From Whitmania pigra (taxonomy: Eukaryota; Annelida; Clitellata; Hirudinida; Haemopidae), in assembly GCA_021613335.1 (NCBI GenBank), contig JAJTWR010000356.1, positions 124,001 through 188,000 of the forward strand: DNA of 64,000 nucleotides. Reading direction: 5' to 3'. Under the pieces are notes generated by a model. That model worked only from the letters and a program-made list of their open reading frames with translations. It made no database searches and was not told the origin of the DNA. Of this stretch, positions 43,560 through 55,768 are shown piece by piece. Every line of letters begins with the position of its first letter. Positions within the stretch are counted from its first letter, which is position 1. A program made the position numbers and the translations under genes.

Positions 43560-46500
43560 AATAGTAAATAATTAATTTACAAAAATATAATAACAACAAT
43601 TTTATATAACATTAAAAACAGTTCGGTTGGAGTTTCTTGGATCGTCAGAGATGCTCCAAAATACAAGGACAAAATTTAAGACTCAAGCTCTCTTTGTCGC
43701 AAACTCGACATACCATTATCAGTTATCCGTTACTTTGTAGTTACTCTTTTCATTTGTAATGTCAGTGTACTTTTAAGTTTACCCATTAAAGTAAAATTTA
43801 CAACAAATTCACAATCGGAGATTCAGACCTATACATATGCATGCCTTCGAAATCTTTGCTCAGGTAATGCTTGCTCGTTAGATTTATAATATATATTTGT
43901 TGCCAGCTTTATAAACAAAATCGACTCACTTTTTTAACAGTTTGAAGCCTAAAAAAACAACCCCTACGACGATTAGAGCAGGCACCAAATCTAAAAAGTA
44001 AAGTTTTACAACGTTTGAATATTTGTTTCCATAGGATATTTATATGTATGTTCTGAAACAGTTTGATTTCGAGTATAAGACACAGGATTACACCAAAAGC
44101 GGAGAATTTGTTAACATTCTTAAAGGCGCGTTAAGAAAAATGAGCAAATCATTAGTAAATGAGTTAGAATATTCATTTAATAAAATTAAAATTACACGAC
44201 TGCCAATTAGATATTGCAGAGACTGGAGAACCCTCAATTGCTTCAGGGCGGGTTGCTGCGCCTGGTTTTGGAGGCCCTTAATAAATTTTTATTTTAAATA
44301 TGGTTAATTGCTGTCTAGCACATTCACACAAATAATATTTAATTTTGACTAAGTCATAATTCAGGGGGAGGTTTTATAAACTACGCTAAGCTTAAAAGGA
44401 CTCGGGGCACTTAAACAAGATATTCAAATCGTATTTTAAAAATGAACAATGATAACATTTTTAATGGAATTAAAAAACTACTATATGCTTTAATTGCAGA
44501 AAGTGTTTGCACTCTTATGTACGTAATATGTCATCTTAAATCTCCAACTAATCTTAAATACTTGAATTTGGACACCAGCACAGGATCGTCTAAAGGTTCT
44601 GAACTTCACATTGTTTTCTGAGATACTTAATATTATTTTTTCTAAATATTATTCGTCAAATAAAACAACAAAATACCTTTTTGGTCTGGATGTTTAGTGG
44701 AAGGGATTTGTTTGCCGGCATCACCTTTAGGTTGAAAAGTGTTTGTTGAATGTTTTAAAATAATTATTTTATATGTAACAACTCTTTGTATTTATTCTTA
44801 GTATTTTCAAGTATTTTTTATATTTATATCAATTTAGGAATATATTCATAGACACGTCATTGTAGAAATCTCATTTTTTTTCTAATGACTAATAATCTAA
44901 TCTATTTAGTTCACGGTAGTTTAATTAAACAATTAAAGATGACAAGCTGGTAAATACCGCTGTCCGAATTTTCTTTGCCACCTTTCTTCTCAGCATCTTT
45001 GTCACCATCTTTGTCATCCTCTTTGTCATCCTTTACCGAAGTTTCTATTGTGGCAACTGACCAGCAAAATGTTGTTTTAAAAAAATTATAAATGATAACA
45101 TTAATAAGTCAGTTTTTTAATTGTAATTATACAAAAATTGTGCAAGTTGTAATTTCAAGGAAAAACTCAAGCGCGTTGAAATCACAGTTTTGCTCTAACT
45201 TGATTTTAATTATTTCTGGTTTTGCTGGAAATGACAGAAAGAAATTGATTTAAATGATAATGCAATTTGTGAAACAGGAGTCGTCACGTTGCAGATATCG
45301 AATCAATTATTATCTGAATGAAGTTACATTATATTACTACTAATTATTTTGCAAAAAAAAATATTACATAGTAAAACCTATTTTGATGGTTGTTGTTTCC
45401 TTATCTGTTGTCGTGGTACTTGGAATTGTAGCTGGGTAATACTTCAGTTCGACTGCAATAATTCGTTTAGTAGTAGTGAGTTCAATTTCAGGCATAATAA
45501 TTCGCAACATTCACTGCACAGTAATTTAAATCACTTTTGAAAATTTTTTTTTTAATTGGGCGGAATTTATTTTCAAATAGAAAACAGAAAATATTAGCAC
45601 AAAAAAAAACTGTCACAAATGAACATGATTTTCGCACATAATCAAATAAAAATATAAAAGCTACCAAAAACGCCTCAGGTATTTTGGTGGAACTGTTGAT
45701 GATAACAGTCATATTTTCAAGCAAAAAGATGAAGCAATCATAATTAGGAAACAAATGATAATTCTGGTTTTCCTAAATAACTTGAAACTTGGAATATTAC
45801 TATTTACTTATCCTCCTCTATGAATAAACGTATATATTTAAATATTAAATTTCAGATGAAGATTAATATTTTCTACATTTCAAGTTATCAAAAAAAAACG
45901 CTTTAATAAACTCGCCATCTCCTATGCACGAAGTTATTGACATCTTAAACCGTGAAATTTTGTGCATCGAGGAATTAGGGCTAGGTATGTAGATCAAATT
46001 CTGTCCTGTGAATATGTAACATTTATCCCTCCATTCCACTGCCAGGCATGGTTCGACGAATATGCAGTGAACCTTGCAGGCTAATAAGTCCACAGGCTCA
46101 TCGATAGCTATGGCGCCTTTCATTCCAAAAGATTTTTTCGTTATCGCGAACCAACGCGGTTGGCAATCTGAAGAGTTTGGCAATTCAAGCTAGACTTTAA
46201 CGAAGGTTTCCTCAAATTACTTTTTAATAAAGGAGGATATCATTGATAAATATCTCATAACTAGTTGTTAAAAAAAAACTTTGGATCGCAGTGGCAAATT
46301 TAAACTCGATTTTTCGAATAAACAAATACGCGCCTATCAAGCAGACAACATAGTGCGTCTTCGTTTCCGGACTGAGCCTCAAGTATAACGAGTCGTTTTC
46401 GGCCACGAACTTCGGGTCCATTTTAATAGCTAAAACATTGATTTATCACCCTGACAAATTGATTAATCATTCCGATAAATTGATTTAAAATTGTGACAAA

Positions 46501-46922
46501 CTGATTTTTCCTTCAGATAAATTGATTTATCTTCAGAGGCTGATGTGACGTTTTACAACGAATAACTTGCCAGTTTTATTTACTCCCCAAGTCCAAGCTC
46601 CTTTAACGAGTGCGGCGTTGAGGAGGGTGTTATGCACAGAATAGTTTGACATGAATTCAATTAAAATTTCCATTTTACTATACTCGTCCTCCAAATCCAA
46701 CAACCTTCCTTTCTGGTTGGGCACCCTGCAAATGGTGGAGGCCTCCTGGCGAAGTTTCAAGCGGGAAGGGAGACCGTCGGAATAATAACAGATGTGATAT
46801 GTTTGGTTGCAAAATGCATAATAACTTGCTTCGTGATCTTGTGCTTTTAGGCAGTAGATAAAAATCAAGTTCAAGATCAGACTGACATTTGCGTCATTTA
46901 ATACCCTTGTGAAATGGGTCAT
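43450..46922 (-). CDS. rec D: lectin-like/PAN membrane protein with three GC-AG introns
   Basis: Exons 46571-46922, 46334-46429, 45916-46167, 45378-45452, 44958-45056, 44677-44724, 43930-43990, 43450-43480; 337 aa, all phases consistent. The lectin-like domain has FCNQTYHICYYSDGLP, STICRVPNQKGRLLD and GAWTW; the PAN domain has DCQPRW, ACKVHC, PCLAVEW, KCYIF and SCIGD. The stalk is spread over three phase-1 exons: Thr-rich (IPSTTTTDKETTT), Lys/Asp-rich (KDDKEDDKDGDKDAEKK) and a short third. The membrane exon is 61 nt (DLVPALIVVGVVFLGFKLL) and the tail is KHETSSSEEE. The first three donors read GCAAGT, GCGCGT and GCGAGT where its paralogues have GT. The intact frame over eight exons argues for a working gene. 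Confidence 0.72.
46430..46540. repeat. Imperfect repeats of gataaattgattta in rec D intron 1
   Basis: About five copies of a 14-30 bp unit containing gataaattgattta or acaaattgatta lie between rec D exons 1 and 2. Confidence 0.6.
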
Positions 46923-47540
46923 TTTACTGCACAACCAAAATCAATAAAAAGTCATTGCAGACAGTTTGCTGCATCTTATCAAATTTTGTTGGACTCATGA
47001 AGATGTTTTTGTGAGTTATTTTCATAAATTCAAGCTTACGTCACTCAAAATGTTTCTGATTCGCTGTTTCACATTTTTCTTTAATTTAAGTTTTAGTCTC
47101 GGGCTTTTTCTTAATTATTTTATTACAAAACGTTAATTAGAACCACAATTATTAACTGAGTTGTACTGTATTAAATGGAAAATCTAATTTTTCGTTAATT
47201 CCTAAGCATCCACAACACCAATGGGTAATTCCACTAGACATTACAGCTGTCCACTTAAGATAAATACATTTTGAGACCACCCATCAAAGATCAGAGTACA
47301 GTGCTTTCTTGTTATGTTTAAGAACTTGGGACAGAAAGAGGACATGAAACTATTATTTTATAAAGCCATAATTCTTTAGAAACCAAAGTGGAGACAATTG
47401 ATTGGTCAAAGATTAGCTGGATAATCAATATAGGACACAACTGAGCAGCGTTATTGCAACTTATTAAAAATTTAGGGTGATGAAGCGCTTCCAAAAGTGA
47501 CTCATAACATTTCCAAATTTGATATGAAGTGCACATTGAT

Positions 47541-48560
47541 TTATTTATTTATTTATTTTATTAAGTGGGTAGAAGACCGAAGCCCCTTACCTGCCCACTA
47601 TCAAACAGAAAAACATTGAGAAAAGGAACGAGAGGTTCAATCAGTAATAAACGAGAAAAGGAGAAGAGTCATATTCATTGACTTGGGAAGTGAGGAGACT
47701 ATAGGTGCTAGCTGAAACTATGCTATTAGCTAAATTATTCCTGATGTTAATTAATCGATTTGTGAAAAAAATATGACTTTAGTTTAAATTGATGACCTCT
47801 AGTTTATGAGTAGTTTGCAAAATGAATATGGTTTTTAAGGTGAGTTGATGTTAAATTATTGATGATCCTGTATAATAAGCAGAGATCAGCTATTAAACGG
47901 CGACGTTCAACCGATTTAAGTTGTAGAGCCTTGAGCCGATCATGGTACCTCAGCTGTCCAACAGCAGGGATGGCCTTGGTAAATTTCCTTTGAATGTTTT
48001 CAATCAGATATTTATGGTGAGGGTTCCAGACCTGACTGCTGTACTCAATGATTGGTCTGGCATACACCCAGAAAGCTTTGCTGAGAAAATTCTTGTCCCT
48101 AGAGGTGAATGATTTGAGAATCAGTCTTGAATGGACTGCAGCCTTGTGTGTGATGTTGTCAATGCGAAGCCGGAATTTTAAGTCTGAGTCTACGATGACA
48201 CCAAGATCTCTGGTTTGATCAACAGTGGTGAGCAGGATGCCATAAATGTAATTCCTGGAACTAGTTTTAAGTGAACAATTAAAGCATTTTTCCTTGGCTA
48301 GGTTTAGCTGCCTTTTCCTGCTCCATGCAGTGAGTGAGTCTATGCCTCTCTGAAGATCAGAACCCTCCATTGAGTGATTTGTAAAGTTTAATATCGTCAG
48401 CAAATAGTTTAATTGTGATATCCTTAGGTAGGGAGTCGACTACGACATTGATGTAGATTAGAAACAGAGTAGGGCCCAAAATCTTCCCTGTGGCACACCC
48501 CTAGTAACGTCAATCAAACGGATATTGAGCCATTTATGAGGACATGCTGTTTTCTTTGAT
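47541..48560 (-). mobile_element. 5'-truncated LINE between rec E and rec D
   Basis: The minus strand shows GVPQGKILGPTLFLIYIN, then KLFADDIKLY near 48400, then after a frame break a 199-codon ORF with RDLGVIVDSDLKF, YARPIIEYSSQVWNP and RRRLIADLCLLYRIIN. These are RT palm and thumb motifs of a CR1/RTE-like LINE. It ends in an (ATTT)n tract at 47541-47560, the simple-repeat 3' end common in these elements. Confidence 0.88.
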
Positions 48561-48810
48561 ACAGAAAATCGGAAAGCCACATGATCACATGTAAAGTGAG
48601 AAGCTATGATTACAAATAATCTAATTTTACATTTTCCTACTTCTGTCGCATTGATGTAACTTTTTGTAACTTATGACAACCTTTCGATTACATACTATCT
48701 GTTGGATTTTAGACTTAAAAAAATCTTTAATATATTGCGATTAGAACTTTAATGCGTCAATTGTCCTAGAAGATAAATATTCGAATGACATTTCGTAGTT
48801 TAAACAATTT

Positions 48811-51412
48811 TTATTCATCTTCTGATGATTCATCCATGGGTTTTCTGAAATTAAAAATCAGCAATGATGCAATTGTTATAATTAAAAAATAGTATGATAT
48901 TTATTAAAAAAATTAAATTTATTAAGAATAATTTTGTGGGTTTGTGTTACTTGTTATATGTTAAATTTAATCTATTCTTGAAACTCTCATAAGAATTATT
49001 TATAATTAGAAATAATTGTAAAATCAATAAGAAAAAAAATTTTGTTTGCAGTAATAATTGGATTCAGTGCCGGATTAAGTAGAGTGGAGGCCCATAGGCA
49101 AACTTTTGGGGCCCAGGCCCCTAGTGCCTACTAGAACGCCAGTTGCTTTCAATCGTTTAAATTATCCTGTCAATGTCAGGACATAAAATGTAAAATGTAG
49201 CAATACGACATTATTAAAAATACTACTCTGCCTAATGGGTAATCCGGCACTGATTGGATTCATCTTGTTGAAAATTATGCCAAGCAAAAACAAAAAGTAG
49301 ATTTAATAAAGAAACAAAACTAAGACTGTCAACTTTTATCAAACAAAGAACTTGATTACAGTTTAAGTTCAACAAAAAACTTCTATCTTCAACTTCAACA
49401 CAACAAGTCGCTCGACGACGACTTCCGAATCTTTCGAACTTTACTATGTAGAAAGATTAACAGAACTATCTTAACATATCTTACTGTTTGGTCAATCCGT
49501 AATAAATCATGACGACGACACTTGATGATATAGTGGCCAACAAATCTGCTCAACATTGTTTCGCAAAAGTTTGGTATTATTAGTTCAAATGATTTGTTTA
49601 ACAGCAATTAAAAACAGACATTGCTAAATAGATAAAACAAAAATATGAAATCATAAAATCGTGCAAGTTAGCTCGGAGGGTAGCGTTCCTGCGAACGACG
49701 GTAAAAGTAACGGTCGTTACATGTTCGCAACCCAGCTTGCGCTGCCACAAAGCTATCTCTGGTATGTTGGTTGAGAGCCCCTTGAGGTTGAGAGTTGGTT
49801 ATGCCGCTTTATAAATAAACATATATACAAAATCATAGAAAGTTCTAAATCGTAGAATAATTCAGCCATTTGAAGATTAAAAAATAACTGACATGTCACC
49901 CAAGGGTTTTTTATTTTGGTCAGGTATTGCTCTTTTTCACCTAATATTTTGTTTATCATAGTTCTTTTATATTTCACTGTAACTGAAAACATAATCAGTT
50001 AAACCAAGATTTTAATTAAATTAAAAACAAATAATTTGTAGATTGTTAAATCGATTAAGTTACAATTTTATAAGAAGCATAAAATAAAACTAGAAATCAA
50101 ATGTGAGTAGCAAGAATCTTATTTTATGCAGTATTTGCTATGATTACCAGGAAATTAATTTATTCTTTAAAATAAATCCAATCTGATCTACCCTAAATCT
50201 AATGTTTAAGACAATAAATAGGCAAAATGCTTATAACTTATTATTCAAGTAATTTAGCAAACAGAGATATATAAGTAATTAATGAACAAGTAACACAAAA
50301 TTATAATAAAAACATGATTCAAATAACACAAAATTATAATAAAAACATGATTCAAATAACACAAAATTATAATAAAAACATGATTCAAATATTACACATA
50401 AAACTTACTATCGCCAAGGCAATTACTGATTGTTCTTGACGATCGATCCATTTCGTGGTGAACCACTCGACTGCTTGGCTTCTGCTTCAGCGGCTCGTCT
50501 GTCAAAACCAGGCCGCACTTTTGCGTTGACCTCTGCTCCCAATCCACGCCAAGGCAGTCATCCTTCGGCTGGCAAAGCTCTTTGCACTCATCCACGGTAT
50601 TGGCTTCAAATACGAACACTTGGGTATTATCAGTCTGAAGGTTCGGCTTGACTTTCCAATCGGCTTTGCAAGCTGAAGTAGAAAAATTAAGCGAGAGATG
50701 ACTGCTAAGTGGAATATAATAACATCTTGTGCCAAAATATAAGACATCAATGACAATGTTTGTGACACCTAAGATCTAATACAGGATCTCAACTAGGTTC
50801 ATAAAAACTTGATTTACTGGGGTTGAATAGAAAGGAAAATCAAAATTTCATTACTTTACATCAATTATTATTAAATCTGTGTGATTAACATAAAACGAAT
50901 CTGTGCTCATAGAGTACAAATTAAGTTACCTGCCGTACAAACGACGTAAAACTTGATGTCGTCTGGTTTCAGTTTGTAAAACAAATAATCACCTTCAGCT
51001 TTCATTCCGTCCCTCTTGGTGACATCTTTAACATTATTAAAATGTATTTCGACAAACATATTTTTGTCTCTAAATTGCTATTCCCACCGTCTTTTAAGGG
51101 AAGCCATATCCATTTTCCATTCTCAGATTTGGCGTGAAGAAGTATGTTGGTAAGAGAAAAATTTTTCACAAACTCAGTCACAATTGTCTCCGTATAATAG
51201 TCCATGGTAGTTAAGCTACCAGTTTTAGAGACCTTCTTGCAAACTTTATTTGCTTCGTCTATCGACGCGTTTCTCATAGCAATACCTTCACTGTACAGGC
51301 AGAAGAAAAAGCGAGGGTTACAGAAGGCATAATATTCAGTAGCTGTTACGCTTCTATCACCAAGCCATGTTAGGGTGGTCAGAGCCCAAAATTCAAATAT
51401 TTCCGAGAACAT
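48811..51412 (-). CDS. rec E: lectin-like/PAN single-pass membrane protein
   Basis: Exons 51088-51412, 50930-51025, 50409-50672, 49893-49982, 49485-49545, 48811-48844; 289 aa, phases 1,1,1,1,2. N-terminal hydrophobic leader, then lectin-like EYYAFCNPRFFFCLYSEG, KVCKKVSKTGSL and NGKWIW; exon 2 ends FYVVCTA; PAN domain with ACKADW, ECKELCQ, DCLGVDW, KCGLVL and NCLGD. The stalk has only about 30 residues and ends NPWVT like rec A. Membrane exon LLATISSSVVVMIYYGL, tail QKPMDESSEDE. It is the most 5' member of the array. Intron 5 contains a hAT MITE and the stalk-to-membrane intron contains a SINE, so the spacing grew by insertion. Confidence 0.82.
49065..49252. mobile_element. hAT-type MITE, 188 bp, with 8-bp target-site duplication
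   Basis: The element starts cagtgccggatta and ends taatccggcactg, perfect 13-bp terminal inverted repeats. It is flanked on both sides by attggatt (49057-49064 and 49253-49260). The 8-bp duplication and the CAG-G start are hAT superfamily features. It has no coding capacity and lies in intron 5 of rec E. Confidence 0.93.
49661..49815 (+). mobile_element. tRNA-derived SINE, copy 1
   Basis: Pol III promoter-like boxes: A box tagctcggagg (49669-49679) and a degraded B box gttcgcaaccc (49723-49733), 44 bp apart. The layout matches the copy near 61 kb, including a downstream tataaat word. It lies in the rec E intron between the stalk and membrane exons. Confidence 0.65.
50291..50389. repeat. Three perfect copies of a 33-bp tandem repeat
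   Basis: The unit is taacacaaaattataataaa followed by aacatgattcaaa, three times with no visible change. It ends about 20 bp short of the rec E exon 3 donor. Confidence 0.93.
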
Positions 51413-51932
51413 TTTTATATCGAAATATGTGTTGGAAGGACATCTCTCTGATATTTATTAAATCAGTCCGTGGACAATATTTATCATTTAGGCACTTTGT
51501 TTGTATTATCGAATGAATACAATCATTGTTTTGTTTCAAATCAAAATATTGCGTCACTAAAATACATTATTCACATACCATTTACGAAGCTTCCCCACTT
51601 TTACTGAGAATTAAGTTGTAAAATGAACAATTGCTGTCTTGACTTAGACGTTCAAATTTATCATGCTGAAGTAAAATTTAAAACGGCGATTTTACAAAAA
51701 ATGTCATATTTAAGATGCAAGTTATTTACGAAATAAAATTTCATATACATAAATTTTTCACATTTGGTTAGATTGTTGAGCATTCATACATTACAAAGAA
51801 TATATTAGAATGAATGGTAAAACAAATGAAATTTATTTAAACTCTGCTTTGGAATCGTTATCCCAACGCATTTATTCAACCAAAGATTCAGTTTGAATCG
51901 TCTGATTAACATAAATCTCTAAATCACTCGTG

Positions 51933-52578
51933 TCAATTTCGAATATTAATCCACCTTGATAGCAAATCAAAAGTTAGAAACATTTCAAGTAAAATCGCAT
52001 CATTGATATCTTCTTCGAAATCACCATCTCCAGAAAATAAATTTGCGTAAGAAACATTACGAGGCCGCAATGGGCTTAGCTGATCCTTCATGACTGAATC
52101 GAATTCTTCGAAGTATCCAAATCCTTCAGAAGGAAGGCATGAGGAATTTCTATGATATTTCTCGAGAGCAAATGATTCTTCAAAATGTATTGATACCAAA
52201 GTTGGGTGGATTTGTAAGACACACTGAGCATTTTTAACTAACGCCACATTAGAAACTGGGCATGCTCTGGATTTAGAATAGCATGAATTGGCCTCCAAGT
52301 GGTTTTTAGCTGTTTATGTAGCCATTCAACAACTTGGTCGCATATTCAACACAACTGTTGTCATAAAGTAACACTTCCGCAGAGATAACCAATTTAAATC
52401 TAAATCCTGGACATGAGCAGTAAACGACAGCTTTGATGGTTTTACATGCTTCGACTTCGTATGTGGCATATCTTGGCCCCATGAAATCAGTTTTGAAGAG
52501 TTTCTCTTGAAGTAGATTCACGAAAAATTCCCTGACGATAAACTTTACTCGAACAGCTTTGCACCTCCATTGTATTTA
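51933..52578 (-). pseudogene. Unrecognised Cys-containing ORF pair with a frame break
   Basis: Minus-strand ORF 1 (to the stop at 52306) contains RYATYEVEACKTIKAVVYCS and NSCVEYATKLLNGY. ORF 2 (to 51933) is open from just before that stop in the -1 frame and contains NSCYSKSRACPVSN, AQCVLQIHPTLV and an acidic end. The codon usage looks coding and the two parts read like one Cys-rich protein broken by a single frameshift. No family was recognised and no clean start or splice pair was found. It could also be a gene with a sequencing indel. Confidence 0.4.
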
Positions 52579-53298
52579 TTCTGATAAATAGATTGGACTC
52601 CTTAAATATTTATATCCAAGAGATTAATTTACATAGTAGTTATGTCTGTCTTTTATATCCGACAAGGTAATAATAACGATAAATATCAAGATAATGAAAT
52701 TTTTAATTATTATTATTGTTATTTTATTTTATTTACGGTATATATTAAATAAAATTTTTTTTAAGTAACTCAACATCAGTAAAGTGTCCCTATAAAGTAA
52801 AGTGCCTTCAGCTCTTTTCTAATTTATTTACATCATTTCAGATTCTGACTAGTCTACTCGTGTGAAGCTATCGGAAGTCCGCTGGGTCGTGTAAATTTAA
52901 ACAACAACAAGCAAGTATGGCCAGCCGGGTAATAAAATGTAAATAAGAAAATGCGGCCGGTTGTTGGTGTAATGATGTTTTTATGATGGATATAGGGATA
53001 ATCTCAAAGCTAACAAAATACCGAATTAGTTAAGGAAATGTGATTATAAAAACAATTGTAATTATGTTTAGTTTCTTAACAATTTTAACTTTTTAACATC
53101 GTTCTTTTGAAACCGATCTCCAGACCATAACAAGAGATTAATAAAACATACCGATTATTGACGTTTTTGTTTAAAAAATTTTTAAATAAAAGAAAATCAT
53201 CAAAACAAAGTTAACTAGAATCTCAGGCAGAGTTATGTAGTGATGGCACATCTCTATTGGCGCGCAGGGAAACCAAACACAAAATTTGAATTTTCTTT

Positions 53299-53566
53299 GG
53301 GATCGTCTACAAAAGACGTCCGCAATAAACCTTAACTTTAATTTTTAATTTGTGTGACGTCACATATAGGTTTACCCCCTCCCCTCTGTCACGGACGGTC
53401 CCAAATGTCACTAAAATAATATTGACAAAAATAGAAATAAAATCATTAAAAAATATAAATTTATAAAATTTTAAAATTATTTTGTTTTTATTTTGCAAAA
53501 TCAATTGCCCTCCCCCTCAGCATTAGTATGCCCCCCCACTTGCGGGCGTCTCTTATGGATGACCCT
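53299..53566. mobile_element. MITE of about 268 bp with diverged terminal inverted repeats
   Basis: The left end gggatcgtctacaaaagacg and the reverse complement of the right end (agggtcatccataagagacg) match at most positions over about 25 bp. Internal sequence is AT-rich with CCCCTCCCC tracts near both ends and no ORF. Family not assigned. Confidence 0.7.
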
Positions 53567-55492
53567 TGTTTTGCCCTAAGGTTGACTTATGATTAGACCA
53601 AGGTTTAATTTTTTAATGCCTACATTCTGTGCTGAGAATTAAATCCATATCCTTGTTTTCTTTTAGATCGACTATGATGAGTATATCGAAATCAAGACAA
53701 TAGGCGATCGAGAGTATAGTGTGTTTAAAAGTGAACAATATTGAAATGAATATTCGCATTCAAATCCTTTTAATAATGCATTCTAAAGTACAAGTACTAG
53801 AATTAAATATCACCGATGACTTGGAGACAAACATGTCTGAAGTTGAAAGTCTAACTACACATATTTAGCAACATATTAATAAAAATGTGTTTAAAACAAA
53901 CATTCAGTTTCGTTTAAAAATCACTGTATAAAATTGTAGGTATTTACAATCTAAAATTATAATCACAGAAAAAAAACTTTTTAACTTCATATTAAGAAAG
54001 ATGTAATAAATGATCTGCAGCACATAAAAGTCCTTAAAATCTCGACTTCAACCAATTTTAGAGAACCCATTTTGTTAAGCATGTTAGAATATGAAGTTTT
54101 CTTCCATATTCTGTAGTTTGACCTTCCTATTTAAATTAGTTTGAGAGATATTCACCATAAAGTAGTCAAGCGAAAAACATGCACGACTTGAGATTCCAAA
54201 TCTACTAGTGGGTAATGTAAATCTTAGTGACATTTTTCATAATCCGGTTAATAAAAAAAATAACAAAACTTTTCAAACATAACATGGAATAATAGAGTCT
54301 AATAAAACATTAATTATTTACTAGTAAAAACTGGGTTATTATTGGATAATAGCTAAATTTCAACATTTTAAAAAGGTTATTTTATACATTATTTTTAACA
54401 TAAAAGACTTTAAAAACAGACAAGGGTTTTCCGTTACAGCAAACCTACTTTTTCCAAGATTTTATTGAAATGCGTCTATTCGTTCCGCATAAATAAAAAG
54501 GAATCGTAGCCTAAACTCAAAATCGTTAGTTGATACAATTTATTATTATTAACTACAAAACAAAAAATTATTAAAACGATGTAAATAATAATTAGTATTA
54601 TTCAAGGAAACTGACAAATATAAATATCAGCCTTGAACAACCTATTCACTAAAGGAGGTATCTCTGTTTTGGTCAAAGCAATAAAATGACTAGTTGATGA
54701 ATGAGAGATCAAATCAGAAAAAAATGAACCCATCTAAACTTGTGGATGACGTTACTCATTATTACTATTATTTTCATTATTATTGGAATTCGCAACAATG
54801 CATAATTGTCATTTCAGCTGTTCTTAGGGGCAAACCCTCGCACAACCTGAGGATATGACATTTATTTGCTTCTAGCCAAAAGTCACGGGGCCAAACTCTC
54901 ATAAATCATGACGAGATGATGCTTTTTGCGTCTAGTCTAAAGTCGGGGGGACAACGTTTCTGGTCCTAGTCATCTCCATTATGACGTCATCAGACATTTG
55001 GAATGGTTTCATATAAAAAAAAAACACTTACAAGCAGTTGTGTCGAGAGCCAATCAGCATGGAGCGCTCATATTTATTTATTTGATTAAGGTCAGTTGCA
55101 TAACTAAGATGATTTGGACTTAAAGCGCTTACAAAGACAATGTCTGCTTGTAACTTTATATAAAGGATTTTATATATACGTGGAAAATTATTATCGGTAT
55201 AATTCAGGCGTGGTCCATAAAAGACGTCCTTAAAAATTGCAGATTTTTGTCTCCCATCGCCTCCATCCGCTGTGTTGCGGACATACGCATTTTTTCCAAG
55301 AATTTACTTCGACGAATAAACAATTATTTTTGTTTCAGGATCCAATTGTTGTCGTTCAGTGAAATTTGTAACAATAATGTAGTTTTTTGGTCGTTTGTGG
55401 TTGATTCACCGTAGAATAACGTTTTTGTGCTCAGTTAAGAACTAAATCTTGATTGTTGTAGTTAGTTTTTCTTTGGTAGTTGAGCTCATTAA
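53567..55492. other. Intergenic region, mostly without recognisable features
   Basis: No exon chain was seen. At 55207-55232 lies ggtccataaaagacgtcctt, similar to the MITE end at 53299, without a visible opposite end. Weak direct repeats near 54870-54950 share gtctaaagtc-like words. Confidence 0.5.
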
Positions 55493-55600
55493 ATGTATAA
55501 AACTCGTTTGTCTTTCAACCTGGAGGACACAGAGGCTACCGTCTCTATTGAGTCACTATTGACAGATGGTTATGATTACCTCAGTGTGACAGACTTCTAA
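55493..55600 (+). other. Short plus-strand ORF followed by a poly(A) signal
   Basis: ATG to TAA, 35 codons, reading MYKTRLSFNLEDTEATVSIE and ending DYLSVTDF, with AATAAA 32 bp after the stop. It could be a small gene or the last exon of one, but an in-frame stop lies just before the ATG and no upstream exon was recognised. Confidence 0.25.
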
Positions 55601-55631
55601 ACATCACTTGTGATATAAATATGCATTTGTG

Positions 55632-55644
55632 AATAAAATTTATT
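55632..55644. terminator. Opposed poly(A) hexamers
   Basis: AATAAA on the plus strand (55632-55637) and AATAAA on the minus strand (55644-55639) are almost back to back. The minus one lies 125 bp after the ANKRD29 stop and probably serves it. Confidence 0.5.
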
Positions 55645-55768
55645 TCTTTCTCCTAAGCTTTTCAACCCATTTTATTTCAAACAAATGATCTCAGATTATG
55701 TTGTCTCGGCGACCGAAAAGTGAGACTAAAAGACACAGAGGGGTGGAAATGAGTGTTCTGGTGCACGT

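Noticed and set aside
44041..44307. Plus-strand ORF after a good acceptor, reading EFVNILKGALRKMSKSLVNE
   Set aside because: It looks partly coding, but no clean donor, stop context or partner exon was found; mentioned only with the plus-strand islands.
45660..45730. Extra stalk exon of rec D
   Set aside because: The only acceptor-donor pair gives a phase that does not fit between exons 3 and 4.
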